Below are positions 1 to 9,139 of a DNA stretch of 64,000 bases, in pieces. The notes below the pieces were generated by a model, which searched no databases, was not told where the DNA came from, and saw nothing but the letters and a program-made list of their open reading frames with translations. Both the position numbers and the translations under genes were made by a program. Each line of letters begins with the position of its first letter. Position 1 is the first letter of the stretch. Source of the DNA: Nocardia sp. NBC_00416 (lineage in GTDB: Bacteria; Actinomycetota; Actinomycetes; Mycobacteriales; Mycobacteriaceae); assembly GCF_036032445.1 (NCBI RefSeq), contig NZ_CP107932.1, positions 1,118,501-1,182,500 of the forward strand, given 5' to 3'.

Positions 1-421
1 TGCCCGCGGCGAAGAGCATCGACGTCCAGGTGAACAGGCTGTACTCGGGTCGCGACTCCTCCGGACCCAGCCGGTAGCCGCCGTACCTGCTGGCGCCGAG
101 GAAGACGACGAGGCCGACGATGGCCGTCGCGAGGATGAAATACCACCAGCCGAACCAGGTGACGATGAAGGTCTTGACCCCGCCGACTACGGTTTCGGCG
201 CTGGTGGGCGAGGCGAGCGCCCAGATCGCGAAGGCCAGCACGAGCCCGGCGGCCGTGAGGAACACCGGTGTGTTGACCGACCGGCGGTCCGCCTCGGGAT
301 GGGCGGCGGTGGCGGCTTCCGGTGTCGCGCCGGAATCGGTGGGCTCGGTGCCCGATGCGCCGGCTCGGGCCGGCTCGGGGCCGCTGCCGTCCTTGTCCGG
401 AGGATCGTTGAGACCGCCCAT
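1..421 (-). CDS. BCCT family osmolyte transporter, N-terminal part (cut by window edge)
   Basis: This is the first 140 residues of a betaine/carnitine/choline transporter, a sodium- or proton-coupled importer of compatible solutes. Translation from ATG at 421 gives about 50 polar residues rich in Pro, Ala and Glu. A first hydrophobic helix follows (VFLTAAGLVLAFAIWALA), then a second (WYFILATAIVGLVVFLGA), then the block YRLGPEESRPEYS and the start of FTWTSMLFAAG. That last stretch is the hallmark of BCCT proteins between helices 2 and 3. The remainder lies outside the window. No partner gene is visible; the next gene points away from it. The family call is strong, the substrate is unknown. Confidence 0.88.
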   Translation of the reverse strand, partial: MGGLNDPPDKDGSGPEPARAGASGTEPTDSGATPEAATAAHPEADRRSVNTPVFLTAAGLVLAFAIWALASPTSAETVVGGVKTFIVTWFGWWYFILATAIVGLVVFLGASRYGGYRLGPEESRPEYSLFTWTSMLFAAG

Positions 422-584
422 GGGACGAACGGTAGTCGGGGCGGTTCCGTGTCGGTCCGAGGCGCGGGGTATCGCCGATTCGTGTCCCCCGAAAGACAGC
501 CGGGTGCGGCGTGTCGCCTTTTGACAAGACCACGATCCTGCGCAGTCTTACGGTCGAGTTGTCAACCGATTGGAGTTGAGTCGA

Positions 585-1013
585 ATGACCGGCTATATCG
601 CCACCGCGGAAACCGATATCAGCGCCTCGCCGGAGCATGTGTGGGCCGTGCTGACCGACCCCGAGCAGATCCGCCGGTTCATGTTCGGCGCCGAGGTGCA
701 CACCGACTGGCAGGTGGGCAGCCCGATCGTCTGGCAGGGGGAGTACGAGGGACGGCCGTACGAGGACAGGGGCGAGATCCTGGCGACCGAGCCCGGCCGG
801 CTGCTGACGATGACTCATTACAGCCCGCTCGGCGGCCGACCGGACCTGCCGGAGAATTACCACACGCTCACCTATGAGCTGACCGGGAACGGCGCGACGA
901 CGCATCTGCTGCTGAGCCAGGACAACAACGCCAGTGTGGAAGAAGCCGAGCACGCCGGCGGCATGTGGGAGGCACACGTCGCCGGAATCAAACAAGCCGC
1001 CGAAAGCGACTAG
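585..1013 (+). CDS. SRPBCC / AHSA1-like domain protein
   Basis: A 142-residue cytosolic protein of the START/SRPBCC (activator of Hsp90 ATPase-like) fold. It opens with the usual pattern of a short strand, then SASPEHVWAVLTDPEQIRRF, then W-x-V-G-S-P-I and a closing helix (GGMWEAHVAGIKQAAE). Such proteins bind hydrophobic ligands or act as cyclases or stress proteins; the ligand here is unknown. ATG at 585 is preferred over the in-frame TTG at 570 because GGAG sits 9 nt upstream of it. It stands alone, converging on the serine hydrolase gene with a strong hairpin between them. Confidence 0.8.
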   Translation: MTGYIATAETDISASPEHVWAVLTDPEQIRRFMFGAEVHTDWQVGSPIVWQGEYEGRPYEDRGEILATEPGRLLTMTHYSPLGGRPDLPENYHTLTYELTGNGATTHLLLSQDNNASVEEAEHAGGMWEAHVAGIKQAAESD

Positions 1014-1077
1014 CTCCGGGGCTCGGGCCGACGGCGTGGCTGACCAATGGCAGGTCCAGGGCGTCGGCCGAGCAGAC

Positions 1078-1122
1078 GACCCGGGTCAGGCCGGGCTCGG
1101 TGAGCTCGGCCTGACCCGGGTC
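1078..1122. terminator. Strong hairpin between convergent genes
   Basis: Two perfectly complementary 16-nt arms (1078-1093 GACCCGGGTCAGGCCG and 1107-1122) flank a 13-nt loop. The hairpin lies between the stops of two convergent genes (1013 and 1191). There is no clear U-tract, as is common in actinomycetes, so I read it as a bidirectional terminator. Confidence 0.75.
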
Positions 1123-1190
1123 GCGTCCTACCTGATCACCGAACGCACGATCCGCGAGGTGCGCTGGGTCCCAGGTGCTCGGACCGCCGG

Positions 1191-2738
1191 TCAGGGCCTA
1201 CCGTCGGATGCCTCGGCCTGCCCGCCGCCGAACACTTCCTGGACGAGCAGCTGTTGCGTCTTCTGGAATGCCGCGGACAGGGACAGTGCGGCGTCGTCCA
1301 CATAGTTCAGCGCGCCGGTCATGGTCTTGCTGCCGTCGAGTGTGCTGTACATCAGCGCCCCGTGACCCGCGGCGCCGCCATTGTGGGTGATGACGGTGCC
1401 GTACTCCGTTTTCTGAACGAACACCCCCAGGCCGTAGTCCATGTTCGGTATGCCCGTCGGGCGCGGTGTGCACATCTCGGCCAGCAGCGGAGCAGGCAGG
1501 AGTGTGCCGTCCATGAGTGCGGCGATGAAGAGGTGCAGGTCCTGGGTCGTCGAGATCATGTCGCCGCCGGTGGAGATCCAGGAGGGGTTGTGGCGGGTGA
1601 CGTCGACTGTCTGCTCCTGCCCGGCGTCCTCGTACCGGTAGTAGGCGTGGGCGTGCGGTTCGGCGATCTCCGTCTCGGTGGTCGGTGCCGAGGTGCCGGA
1701 CAGCCCGAGCGGCCCCGTGATCAGTCGCCGCAACTCATCGGCGAACGAATTGCCGGTGACCCGTTCGATCAGCAGCCTCGCCAGCACGTAGTTGGTGTTG
1801 GAATAGCTCCAGCCCGCGCCCGGTTCGAACCGGGCCGGTTCGGACAGCGCCAGCCGAACCAGCTCCTCCGGCCGGTAGGTGTGGAACCGGTTGTCCACCC
1901 ACTCTTTGCCCGCGACGGTGGAGGGGATCCCCGCCACCATCGTCCCGTCCTCGTAGTACTCGCCGGTGAAGTTGAAAACTCCGCTGGTGTGCTGCAACAG
2001 CATGCGTACCGTGATCCGCGGGTCGAGCTCGAACTCGGTCAGATACGCGGCCGCCGGGGTGTCCAGCTCGATTTTGCCTTCGCCCACCAGTTGCAGGACC
2101 AAGGTCGCGGTGAAGGTCTTGGTGTTGCTGCCGATCCGTACATGTCCGTCGATCGGAGGTTTCGCTGTCCCACCCAGCTCGGCCACCCCGGCGCTGCCGG
2201 CCCACTGGCCTCGTTCATCGTGCACGCGCAGGGTGATCCCGGTGAAACCGTAATCGACTATCTCGTCGATGGCCTTCTGCAGTTCCGGGCGCTCCTGTCC
2301 GGCAGCGGCTTCCGGTGCGGACCGGCTGTCCGTGGCGGCGGCGTCCAGAGCTGCGGTGATCTTGCGGGTCATCTCGGCCAGGGTGGGGCTGGGCCGGTCC
2401 TGGTGGAGCAGGGCGGCATCCAGGGCGACGAGAACGGTGGTGCGGAAGTTGCCGACCTCTGCCGGGGCCTTCTCGTGGAGCAGCGTCATCGCCGCTGTCA
2501 GGGCCGGCAGCACCTGGTCGGCGATTCCGGCTACGGACTTGCCCTTCAGGTCCACGCCCGTCGACCCGTCGGCGAGCACATGCCCGACCAGACCGGTCGC
2601 CGACGCCAGGGCGACACTGCCCGCGGTGGCGATCTTGTGGGGCTTGCCGGCGGCACCGGCCGCGGCGAGCAGCGAGACCGCGCCGTACGCGGCGGTCCGC
2701 AGGGTGAGCTTGTCCTGGTCGGTCAGGGTGGTGGACAT
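1191..2738 (-). CDS. Serine hydrolase (beta-lactamase / D-Ala-D-Ala carboxypeptidase fold) with extra N-terminal domain
   Basis: A 515-residue protein. About residues 160-500 form a class C beta-lactamase-like hydrolase. They hold the SxxK nucleophile motif (SNTK), the YxN motif (YSNTNY) and the HxG-type motif near the end (THNGGAAGHG). The first ~130 residues are a separate Ala/Leu-rich, mostly helical segment (TLRTAAYGAVSLLAAAGAAG onward) without a clear signal peptide. The start is ATG 2738; sequence upstream in frame is Arg/Pro-rich and not protein-like. It is last in the operon ferredoxin-P450-DUF4097-hydrolase, 97 nt after DUF4097. Substrate could be a peptide, ester or lactam. A role in self-resistance or product tailoring is only inference. 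Confidence 0.85.
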   Translation of the reverse strand: MSTTLTDQDKLTLRTAAYGAVSLLAAAGAAGKPHKIATAGSVALASATGLVGHVLADGSTGVDLKGKSVAGIADQVLPALTAAMTLLHEKAPAEVGNFRTTVLVALDAALLHQDRPSPTLAEMTRKITAALDAAATDSRSAPEAAAGQERPELQKAIDEIVDYGFTGITLRVHDERGQWAGSAGVAELGGTAKPPIDGHVRIGSNTKTFTATLVLQLVGEGKIELDTPAAAYLTEFELDPRITVRMLLQHTSGVFNFTGEYYEDGTMVAGIPSTVAGKEWVDNRFHTYRPEELVRLALSEPARFEPGAGWSYSNTNYVLARLLIERVTGNSFADELRRLITGPLGLSGTSAPTTETEIAEPHAHAYYRYEDAGQEQTVDVTRHNPSWISTGGDMISTTQDLHLFIAALMDGTLLPAPLLAEMCTPRPTGIPNMDYGLGVFVQKTEYGTVITHNGGAAGHGALMYSTLDGSKTMTGALNYVDDAALSLSAAFQKTQQLLVQEVFGGGQAEASDGRP

Positions 2739-2835
2739 GGTGGTTCGCTCCAGTGTGTGAATCGGTGTGGCAGTCGGGTGCCGCCGCGGTCGGTGAACAG
2801 CGCCGCGTGGCTCGGAAGCGAGGAGTCGCGGTGCG

Positions 2836-3480
2836 CTACGCGGGGGTGGCGTGCCGGATGATGATGTTTCCGTACGAGTTGTGCGCGTACACCTGCACGG
2901 TGTCCTCGTTCTCCTGGGGCCGATCGACCGGCCCCAGCACATTCCGCACGGCTCCGTACCGGGCGTCGGTTTCCACTCGGGCCGCGCTGCCCGGGTGGAT
3001 ACCGACCTCCAGTTCGCCCATGGATGTCTCCAGCCGGAGCACGCCGCGCGATGCCTCGCCGATCCGGATATCGCCTTTGGCGGTTTTCGCGATCACCGAG
3101 CCGAGTGGGCGTTCGACGATGATGTCGCCGGCGGCGATTTCCAGGTCGCACCGGCCGAGTTCGCCGGTGCCCAGCAATCGGCCCACCGCCGCGGTGGCCT
3201 GCAGCCGGGAGCCGGTGGGCACCTCGATGGTCACCTCGACCGACGGGTTGCCGCCGAACGGAGTGTAGGTCCGCCAGTCTTTCGGCGTCCGCACGGTCAG
3301 CGTGCCGGCGGTGAAATCGACCCGGGTCTGCTCGGCGGCGCGCACATCGCTCTTCCTGGACTCCTCGGCAGGCCGGACCTCCACGACGGTGTCGGCACGA
3401 TCGGAGGCGATGACCGTGACGCTGCCGGAGAGCACATCGACGGTGACGGCGATCGGGTCCGGTGTCTCGAATGTGGGCAT
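2836..3480 (-). CDS. DUF4097-type beta-strand repeat protein
   Basis: A 214-residue protein made almost wholly of short alternating beta strands. It has repeated units of the type V-x-V-x-x-x-x-G-x-V-x-I and G-D-I-x-I/V (LEIAAGDIIVERPLGSVIA, AKGDIRIGEASRG), as in the DUF4097/adhesin-like family of right-handed beta-solenoid proteins. There is no signal peptide or membrane segment, so it is probably cytosolic. It lies between the P450 and serine hydrolase genes in the operon whose promoter is near 5100. Such proteins often neighbour ABC exporters and regulators, but their biochemical role is unknown. Confidence 0.75.
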   Translation of the reverse strand: MPTFETPDPIAVTVDVLSGSVTVIASDRADTVVEVRPAEESRKSDVRAAEQTRVDFTAGTLTVRTPKDWRTYTPFGGNPSVEVTIEVPTGSRLQATAAVGRLLGTGELGRCDLEIAAGDIIVERPLGSVIAKTAKGDIRIGEASRGVLRLETSMGELEVGIHPGSAARVETDARYGAVRNVLGPVDRPQENEDTVQVYAHNSYGNIIIRHATPA

Positions 3481-3574
3481 GGTTCGATTCCTGTCGAATG
3501 AGTGAGATGGGTGGCGGGCTGTTCGCCGTCCGGCCGCGTGCTCCTGCCCGGGCGGCGCGCTCCGGGCGCGGTGG

Positions 3575-4801
3575 CTAGCGGGTTGTCCCGGTCCAGGTGA
3601 CCGGCAGTTCATGGACCCCGTAGATGTTCATATCGGTCCGGAGTCTCACCTCGCCGGCGGGGACGGCGAGCTCGAGGGTCGGGAAGCGGTTCAGCAGCCC
3701 GGCGAACCCGGCCCGCATCTCGATCCGGGCCAGTTGCTGGCCGAGGCATTGGTGGACGCCGTGACCGAAGGACAGGTGACCGCGGGCCTTACGACCGATA
3801 TCGAGGGTGTCCGGGTCGTCGAAGCGCTGCGGGTCGTGGTTGGCCGCCAGCAGTGAGACGACGACAGTTGATCCTTCGGGGATCGTCTCGCCGCCGAGCT
3901 CGATATCTTCGGTGGCGTAGCGGTAGAAGATATCGGCGACGGACAGATAGCGCATGAGTTCCTCGACGGCGTCGGGGAACAAGTCGGGCTCGGCGCGCAG
4001 CGCGGCGAGCTGATCGGGGTGCTCCAGGAGTGCGAAGGTGCCCAGTGCCAACATGTTGGCGGTGGTTTCGTGGCCGGCGAGCAGCAGCAGGAAGGCGACG
4101 CCGATCAGTTCCTCGATGGTGAGGTCGTCGTGGCGAGCCAGATCGGACAGAATATCGTCGCCGGGTTCGGCGCGTTTCGCGGTGACCAACCCGGCCAGGT
4201 AGGTGGTCATTGCGCCGTAGGCGGCCATCTTCTCGTCGAGTTCCTGGTCCTTGATCAGGAATTTGGCGGAGTTGGTCTGGAAGGTCTGCCGGTCGGCGTA
4301 GGGGACACCGAGCAGTTCACAGATCACCAGCGAGGGCACGGGCAGCGCGAAGTGGGCGACCAGGTCGACCGGCGGGGTCAGGCGTGCCATCTCGTCGAGC
4401 TGTCGCTCGGTGATCTCGATGATGTGCTCTTCCAGCTGCTTCATGCGTTTGACGGTGAACGCGCCGATCAGCTTGCGCCGCAGCCGGGTGTGCTCCGGCG
4501 GATCCATCGCGATGAACAGGCCGGGGATCTGGGGGGAGGGTTCGGTGGCGGCGGGTATCCCGGGAGTCTCGTACGGCACGTGGACGATGCCGATGTCCTG
4601 GCGGGAACTGAACCGGGTGTCGGCCATGACCTTGCGGACCGCGTCGTAGCCGGTGACGAGCCAGCCCTGGTGGCCGTCGGGAAAGATCAGGGGGCTGACC
4701 GGTCGGGCCTCGCGCAACCGGGTGATGTCCCGGGGCGGGTCGAAGGGCCCGGCATCGCGGTCCATGGGCAGGCCGTTGGGGACGGGAACGGTTCGCGTCA
4801 T
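3575..4801 (-). CDS. Cytochrome P450
   Basis: A 408-residue soluble bacterial P450 monooxygenase, the usual length for the CYP105/CYP107-like class. Visible signatures are the I-helix oxygen-activation motif LLLAGHETTANML, the K-helix ExxR (EELMR), and the heme-binding loop FGHGVHQCLGQQLAR with axial Cys about residue 352. ATG 4801 starts MTRTVPVPNG. The gene begins 42 nt after the stop of a 3Fe-4S ferredoxin gene, its likely electron donor. A ferredoxin reductase is not encoded nearby. Substrate is unknown; the SARP regulator and exporter beside it suggest a natural product or a detoxified compound. Confidence 0.95.
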   Translation of the reverse strand: MTRTVPVPNGLPMDRDAGPFDPPRDITRLREARPVSPLIFPDGHQGWLVTGYDAVRKVMADTRFSSRQDIGIVHVPYETPGIPAATEPSPQIPGLFIAMDPPEHTRLRRKLIGAFTVKRMKQLEEHIIEITERQLDEMARLTPPVDLVAHFALPVPSLVICELLGVPYADRQTFQTNSAKFLIKDQELDEKMAAYGAMTTYLAGLVTAKRAEPGDDILSDLARHDDLTIEELIGVAFLLLLAGHETTANMLALGTFALLEHPDQLAALRAEPDLFPDAVEELMRYLSVADIFYRYATEDIELGGETIPEGSTVVVSLLAANHDPQRFDDPDTLDIGRKARGHLSFGHGVHQCLGQQLARIEMRAGFAGLLNRFPTLELAVPAGEVRLRTDMNIYGVHELPVTWTGTTR

Positions 4802-4843
4802 CGGATTTCCTCTTCGTAGCGTGTGTCGGGTCGGGGACAGGGT

Positions 4844-5062
4844 CTAGTGGCCGGAGCCGAGGACGATCGCGCCGGACGGGCACATATCGGCGGCCTCGCC
4901 CACGGCCCGCTCAAGGTGGGATGCGGGGGTACGGGCCAGCAGCACTACGCGGCCGTCCTCGTCGTCCTGGTCGAAGACGTCGGGGGCGGTCATTACGCAC
5001 ATGCCGGCGCCGATACAGCGCTCCCGGTCCACTCTGAGTTCCATCGGTGCACCACTTGTCAT
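4844..5062 (-). CDS. 3Fe-4S type ferredoxin, P450 partner
   Basis: A 72-residue ferredoxin with Cys16-x5-Cys22 and Cys61-Pro (RCIGAGMCVM, DMCPSGAI). The fourth ligand position is replaced by Gly/Ala, as in [3Fe-4S] ferredoxins that feed bacterial P450s. It is the first gene of the P450 operon. I chose ATG 5062 (MTSGAPMELR) over the internal ATG 5044. The sequence around 5062 matches the start of the ABC ATPase gene at 10080 base for base in most positions (GACAGT, 6 nt, ATG-ACR-AGT), pointing to a shared promoter and start design. The transcript may be leaderless. Confidence 0.9.
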   Translation of the reverse strand: MTSGAPMELRVDRERCIGAGMCVMTAPDVFDQDDEDGRVVLLARTPASHLERAVGEAADMCPSGAIVLGSGH

Positions 5063-5084
5063 AGGAACACTGTCGACGGTCCGG

Positions 5085-5137
5085 CTGACAGCGCCCTGAC
5101 ACCGATCTGACATATCCACTGACACGGTGTTCGGCCT
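5085..5137 (-). promoter_or_regulatory. SARP-type operator with four direct repeats, upstream of ferredoxin-P450 operon
   Basis: On the + strand CTGACA occurs at 5085, 5096, 5107 and 5119, steps of 11, 11 and 12 bp (TGTCAG reading toward the gene). Helical-turn-spaced direct repeats just upstream of the -10 region are the known binding pattern of SARP (OmpR-fold) activators. The outer part CTGACACGGTGTTCGGCCT (5119-5137) recurs identically at 10137-10155. The likely -10 is GACAGT, six bases before ATG 5062. The repeats are directly visible; assignment to the SARP encoded next door is inference. Confidence 0.8.
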
Positions 5138-5235
5138 GGTCGCATCGCACGACGGCGACCGGAGCAGCATCGGTCCGCAGCCGTGCGTGCGAGGGCCGCC
5201 CGGTGGCGGCCGATCGTGCACGGCAGAATGGTCGG

Positions 5236-8200
5236 GTGCAGATCGGGATACTTGGGCCGCTCGAAATCCGGATAGACGGCGGATCGATCGGGATACCGGG
5301 TACCCGGTTGCGGGTGTTGTTGATCGCCCTCGCGCTCGAGCCCGGCCGGGTGATTCCGAAAGCGACGCTGGTCGACTGGATCTGGGGTGAGCAGCCGCCC
5401 TCCGACGAGGCGAACGCCCTGCAGGCGCTGGTCTCCCGACTGCGCAGGTTACTGCCGGACGGGTCGCTCGACGGGCAGGCGGGCGGCTACCGGCTGACCG
5501 TGGAACCCCGCGCTGTGGACGCGGTGCGGTTCGAACAGCTGCTCGACCGGGCCCGCGGCGGTGACGAAGCCAAACGCGCCCAGCTGCTGCGCGAAGCCCT
5601 CGACCTGTGGCGCGGTGCGCTGATGGAGAACGTCGAGGTGCCCGACAGTGCGGCCGTCGACGCGGTGATCGCTCGATTCGAGGGACTGCGTCTGGCCGCC
5701 ACGGAAGATCTGTACGAGGCGGAGATCCGCCTGGGCCGGGGTGCGGAACTGGTCCCCGAGCTGACCGAGCTGGTGGCCCGCAATCCGGCGCGGGAGCGGC
5801 TCGTCGCCGCGCTCATGCGGGCGCTCGGCGCCGCGGGCCGTGGCGCCGAGGCGCTGACCGTGTATCAGCGGGCGCGCGAGGAACTCGCCGATACCCTCGG
5901 CGTGGATCCTTCGCCGGAACTCTCCGCGCTGCACGTGGCGCTGTTGCGTGGCGAAGTGGGCGCGCCGGAAAACGAACGCAAGACGAACCTGCGCGCCGAG
6001 CTGACCACATTCGTCGGCAAGTACGCCGACGTCGCCGCTGTGCGCGATCTCATCGCCGACCATCGACTCACCACCTTGACCGGGCCCGGCGGATCGGGGA
6101 AGACGAGGCTGGCCCTGGAAACCGCGCGGACCATGCTGGAGGACCTGCCGGACGGCGCCTGGGTGGTGGAGCTGGCGTCGGTCGGCCCGAGTGGTGACGT
6201 GGCGCAATCGGCGCTCGCCGCGCTCGCGTTGCGTGACGCGCTGCTCGGTGGCGCACCTGACGCGGAACCGATGGACCGGCTCGTCGCGGCACTGCGCGAG
6301 CGCGAAACGCTGCTGATCCTGGACAACTGTGAGCATGTGATCGAGTCCGCGGCGGCATTCGCGCACCGAGTGCTCGGGGAGTGCCGCCGGCTGCGGATCC
6401 TTGCGACGAGCAGGGAACCGCTGGGCATCACGGGGGAGGCGTTATGGCAGGTCGAGCCGCTGGCGCTGCCCACCGAGGATGCGGAGGCGGGCGAGATCGA
6501 ATCCTCCCCGGCCGTGCAGCTGTTGCGGGACCGGGCCGGTGCGGTGCACAGGGATCTCGCGGCGGATGCCCACACCCTGTCGACCATGGCGCGGGTCTGC
6601 CGGGCGCTCGACGGGATACCACTGGCGATCGAACTGGCCGCGGCCAGATTGCGCACCATGTCCCTCGATCAGCTCGCCGACCGGCTCGACGATCGTTTCC
6701 GGCTGCTCACCGGCGGCAGCCGTATCGCACTACCGCGGCACCGGACGTTGCGAGCGGTGGTCGACTGGAGCTGGGAGCTGCTCAGTGATGCCGAACGGAT
6801 GGTCCTGCGCAGACTCGCGGTGTTCTCCGGCGGCGCGAGTCTGGAAGCGGCCGAACAGGTCTGCGCGGGTCTCGAACTGCCGGACGCCACGATCGAACAG
6901 TGGGAGGTACTCGATCTGCTGACGACGCTGGCCGAGAAATCGCTACTGCTCACCGCGGTGGACGACGTGTCTCCCGCGCCGCGCTATCGGATGCTCGGCA
7001 CGATCGGGCAATACGCCGCGGACCGGCTCGCGGAGGCCGGCGAATCGGAATCCGCGCGCCGAGCGCATCTCGCGTACTTCATCGGACTGGCCGAGAACGC
7101 GGAGCCGCATCTGCGCCGCGCCGAGCAGTTGGAGTGGCTCGGCATTCTCGAGGTCGAACACGGCAACATCGCGGTCGCGATGCGTGGCGCGCTCGCGGCG
7201 GGTGACGCGACCGGGGCGATGCGTCTCGCGGCGGCGGCGGGTTGGTACTGGTGGCTCGGCGGGCACAAGGCCGAGGGCATGGAGCTGATCACCGCGGCCG
7301 CCGAAACGACCGGCGAAGTGGACGATGGGACCCGGGCGATGGTGTACAGCCTGGTCGTGCATTTCGTGAGTTCCGGGCGCAATGACGAACGTCAAGTGGA
7401 GGAATGGATCCGCAAGGCGCACCGGTTCAGCCTGAGCAGCCGGGCCCGCTCTCCGCTGTTGCGTTTCGTCACCGCGCTGGAGCACATGTTGCAGGGGCCG
7501 GACGCGTGGCTGCCCGCGTTCGAACCGCTGCTCACCGACGACGATCCGTGGGTCTGCGCACTGGCCCGGCTGCAACTGGGCAAGCTGCGGATCGTGCTCG
7601 GTCAGGAGGGGCGGGTCGCGGACACGTATCTCGAGACGGCGCTCACCGAATTCCGGGCCATCGGCGAGCGCTGGGGGATTTCGTTCGCGCTGACCGAACT
7701 GGCGGATCGAATCGCTATGCGCGGCGAGTTCGCCGCCGCGTGCGAGCATTTCGACCAGGCGATCGCGGTGGTCACCGAGGTCGGCGCGCTGGAGGACATC
7801 GTCCGGGTGCGGGCGCGGCAGGCTCAGCTGTACTGGCTGCTGGGTGACGCGGAGGCGAGCGCCTCCGCGATGGCCGAGGCACAGCGGTACGCGGATCGTT
7901 GCGCCTGGCCGAACGCACTGGCCGAATTGGCCCTGGCGAAGGCGGAGCTGTCCCGGTGGCGCGGTGACAGCGATCAGGCCCACCGGCAGATCCATATCGC
8001 GACGACCGTGCTCGGCAGCGAAGCGGAACAGGCGCACACCAGCGCGGTGATCCACAATATGCTCGGGTATCTCGCAGCTGACCTCGGCGACGCCCGGGAA
8101 CACCGCGCCGCCGCCTTCCACGCGGCGTCCGCGGCGGGATACGCACCCCTCATCGCTCAGGTCCTCGTCGGGATCGCGGATCTGGCGTTGCGTGCCGAAC

Positions 8201-8394
8201 AGTACGAGCAGGCCGTGCGGCTGCTCGCGGCGAGTGCCGGAATCTGCGGACTGGCAGATCGTTCCCAACCGGATGCGGCCCGGATCGAGCAGACAGCACG
8301 TCACGGCCTCGATGAAGCGAACTTCACCGAGGCCGTGGAGGAGGGCGCACAAGCGGACTGGCGGGAACTGGTGGCGATCACGCTCGCTTGTTGA
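5236..8394 (+). CDS. SARP/AfsR-type transcriptional regulator with BTAD, NB-ARC and TPR-like regions
   Basis: A 1052-residue regulator. Residues 1-90 form an OmpR-like winged helix (IGILGPLEIR at the start; GTRLRVLLIALALEPGRV). Residues ~95-245 are the bacterial transcriptional activation domain. Residues ~260-550 are an NTPase region with Walker A GPGGSGKTRL (~283) and Walker B LLILDNCEH. The remainder is helical and TPR-like. GTG 5236 is chosen because homologues begin at this point; GTG 5203 is an in-frame alternative. It is divergent from the ferredoxin-P450 operon and its 3' end overlaps the convergent ABC permease gene by 17 nt. It probably activates both flanking operons through the repeated operators. 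Confidence 0.92.
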   Translation: MQIGILGPLEIRIDGGSIGIPGTRLRVLLIALALEPGRVIPKATLVDWIWGEQPPSDEANALQALVSRLRRLLPDGSLDGQAGGYRLTVEPRAVDAVRFEQLLDRARGGDEAKRAQLLREALDLWRGALMENVEVPDSAAVDAVIARFEGLRLAATEDLYEAEIRLGRGAELVPELTELVARNPARERLVAALMRALGAAGRGAEALTVYQRAREELADTLGVDPSPELSALHVALLRGEVGAPENERKTNLRAELTTFVGKYADVAAVRDLIADHRLTTLTGPGGSGKTRLALETARTMLEDLPDGAWVVELASVGPSGDVAQSALAALALRDALLGGAPDAEPMDRLVAALRERETLLILDNCEHVIESAAAFAHRVLGECRRLRILATSREPLGITGEALWQVEPLALPTEDAEAGEIESSPAVQLLRDRAGAVHRDLAADAHTLSTMARVCRALDGIPLAIELAAARLRTMSLDQLADRLDDRFRLLTGGSRIALPRHRTLRAVVDWSWELLSDAERMVLRRLAVFSGGASLEAAEQVCAGLELPDATIEQWEVLDLLTTLAEKSLLLTAVDDVSPAPRYRMLGTIGQYAADRLAEAGESESARRAHLAYFIGLAENAEPHLRRAEQLEWLGILEVEHGNIAVAMRGALAAGDATGAMRLAAAAGWYWWLGGHKAEGMELITAAAETTGEVDDGTRAMVYSLVVHFVSSGRNDERQVEEWIRKAHRFSLSSRARSPLLRFVTALEHMLQGPDAWLPAFEPLLTDDDPWVCALARLQLGKLRIVLGQEGRVADTYLETALTEFRAIGERWGISFALTELADRIAMRGEFAAACEHFDQAIAVVTEVGALEDIVRVRARQAQLYWLLGDAEASASAMAEAQRYADRCAWPNALAELALAKAELSRWRGDSDQAHRQIHIATTVLGSEAEQAHTSAVIHNMLGYLAADLGDAREHRAAAFHAASAAGYAPLIAQVLVGIADLALRAEQYEQAVRLLAASAGICGLADRSQPDAARIEQTARHGLDEANFTEAVEEGAQADWRELVAITLAC

Positions 8395-9139
8395 ACGTGG
8401 CACGCGACCACAGATATCCGACGAGGGCGAACCCCGCACACCAGGCGAGCGCCGCGGCCGTGTGGCCGCCGGACGGGTTGCCGGTGAGAAATCCGCGCAG
8501 TGACTCGATGATCGGCGTGAAGGGCTGATACTGCGCGAACTGCCGGACGCCCTGTCCCATTTTCTCGGCCGGCACGATGGCGGTGCTGACGAAGGGCAGC
8601 ATGATCAGCGGGACGACGCCCATGCCCGCGGATTCCGGAGTCTTCGCGGCCATTCCCAGCGCGACCGTCAGCCAGGAGGCCGCGAAGGATGTCGCCGCCA
8701 TGATGCCGATCGCGCCGAGCCAGTCGAGGGCGGTGGCCGGCGGCCGGAACCCCAGGGCGAAAGCCACGCCGACGACGGCCGCGATGGCCACCGCGTTGGT
8801 CAGGATGGTGGCCACGACGTGACCGGTCAGGACGGCGCCGCGGGAGACGTCCATGACCTTGAACCGGTTGATGATGCCCTTCGACATATCGGAACTCACC
8901 GATACCGCGGTGCCCGACAATCCGTAGCTGATGGCCAGCAGGATCATTCCCGGGGTGGCGTAATCGATGTAGTTGCCGCCGACATCGAAGGCGCTGCCGA
9001 ACACGTACACGAAGATCAACATCATCACCACCGGCATCAGGGCCGCGTTGAAGACCGTGACCGGAGTCCGGGCGATGTGTTTGGCATTGCGTCGCAGCAT
9101 GATCGACGAATCGGCCAGCGACGTGGACAGGGTGCTCAT
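8378..9139 (-). CDS. ABC-2 type exporter permease (DrrB-like)
   Basis: A 253-residue membrane protein with about six transmembrane helices (for example NAALMPVVMMLIFVYVFGSA and MGVVPLIMLPFVSTAIVP). It has the ABC-2 permease pattern seen in daunorubicin-resistance type exporters: N-terminal helix, then the loop with D-x-SKGIINRFKVM-x-VSR, then the C-terminal helices. Its start overlaps the stop of the ATPase gene by 4 nt (ATGA), so the two are translationally coupled. It likely forms the membrane channel of an efflux pump for the product or substrate of the SARP-controlled module. Substrate unknown. Confidence 0.9.
   Translation of the reverse strand: MSTLSTSLADSSIMLRRNAKHIARTPVTVFNAALMPVVMMLIFVYVFGSAFDVGGNYIDYATPGMILLAISYGLSGTAVSVSSDMSKGIINRFKVMDVSRGAVLTGHVVATILTNAVAIAAVVGVAFALGFRPPATALDWLGAIGIMAATSFAASWLTVALGMAAKTPESAGMGVVPLIMLPFVSTAIVPAEKMGQGVRQFAQYQPFTPIIESLRGFLTGNPSGGHTAAALAWCAGFALVGYLWSRATFNKRA

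Noticed and set aside
1254..2861. Long open frames antisense to the serine hydrolase, acyl-CoA ligase, MprF and other genes
   Set aside because: They are composition effects of high-GC coding DNA; products are Arg/Gly/Pro-rich with no motifs, and the sense genes have full family signatures.
5062..5130. Apparent protein similarity between upstream extensions of the ferredoxin and the ABC ATPase
   Set aside because: Both extensions are translations of the shared operator DNA; the similarity is explained by the repeats and promoter, not by common protein sequence.
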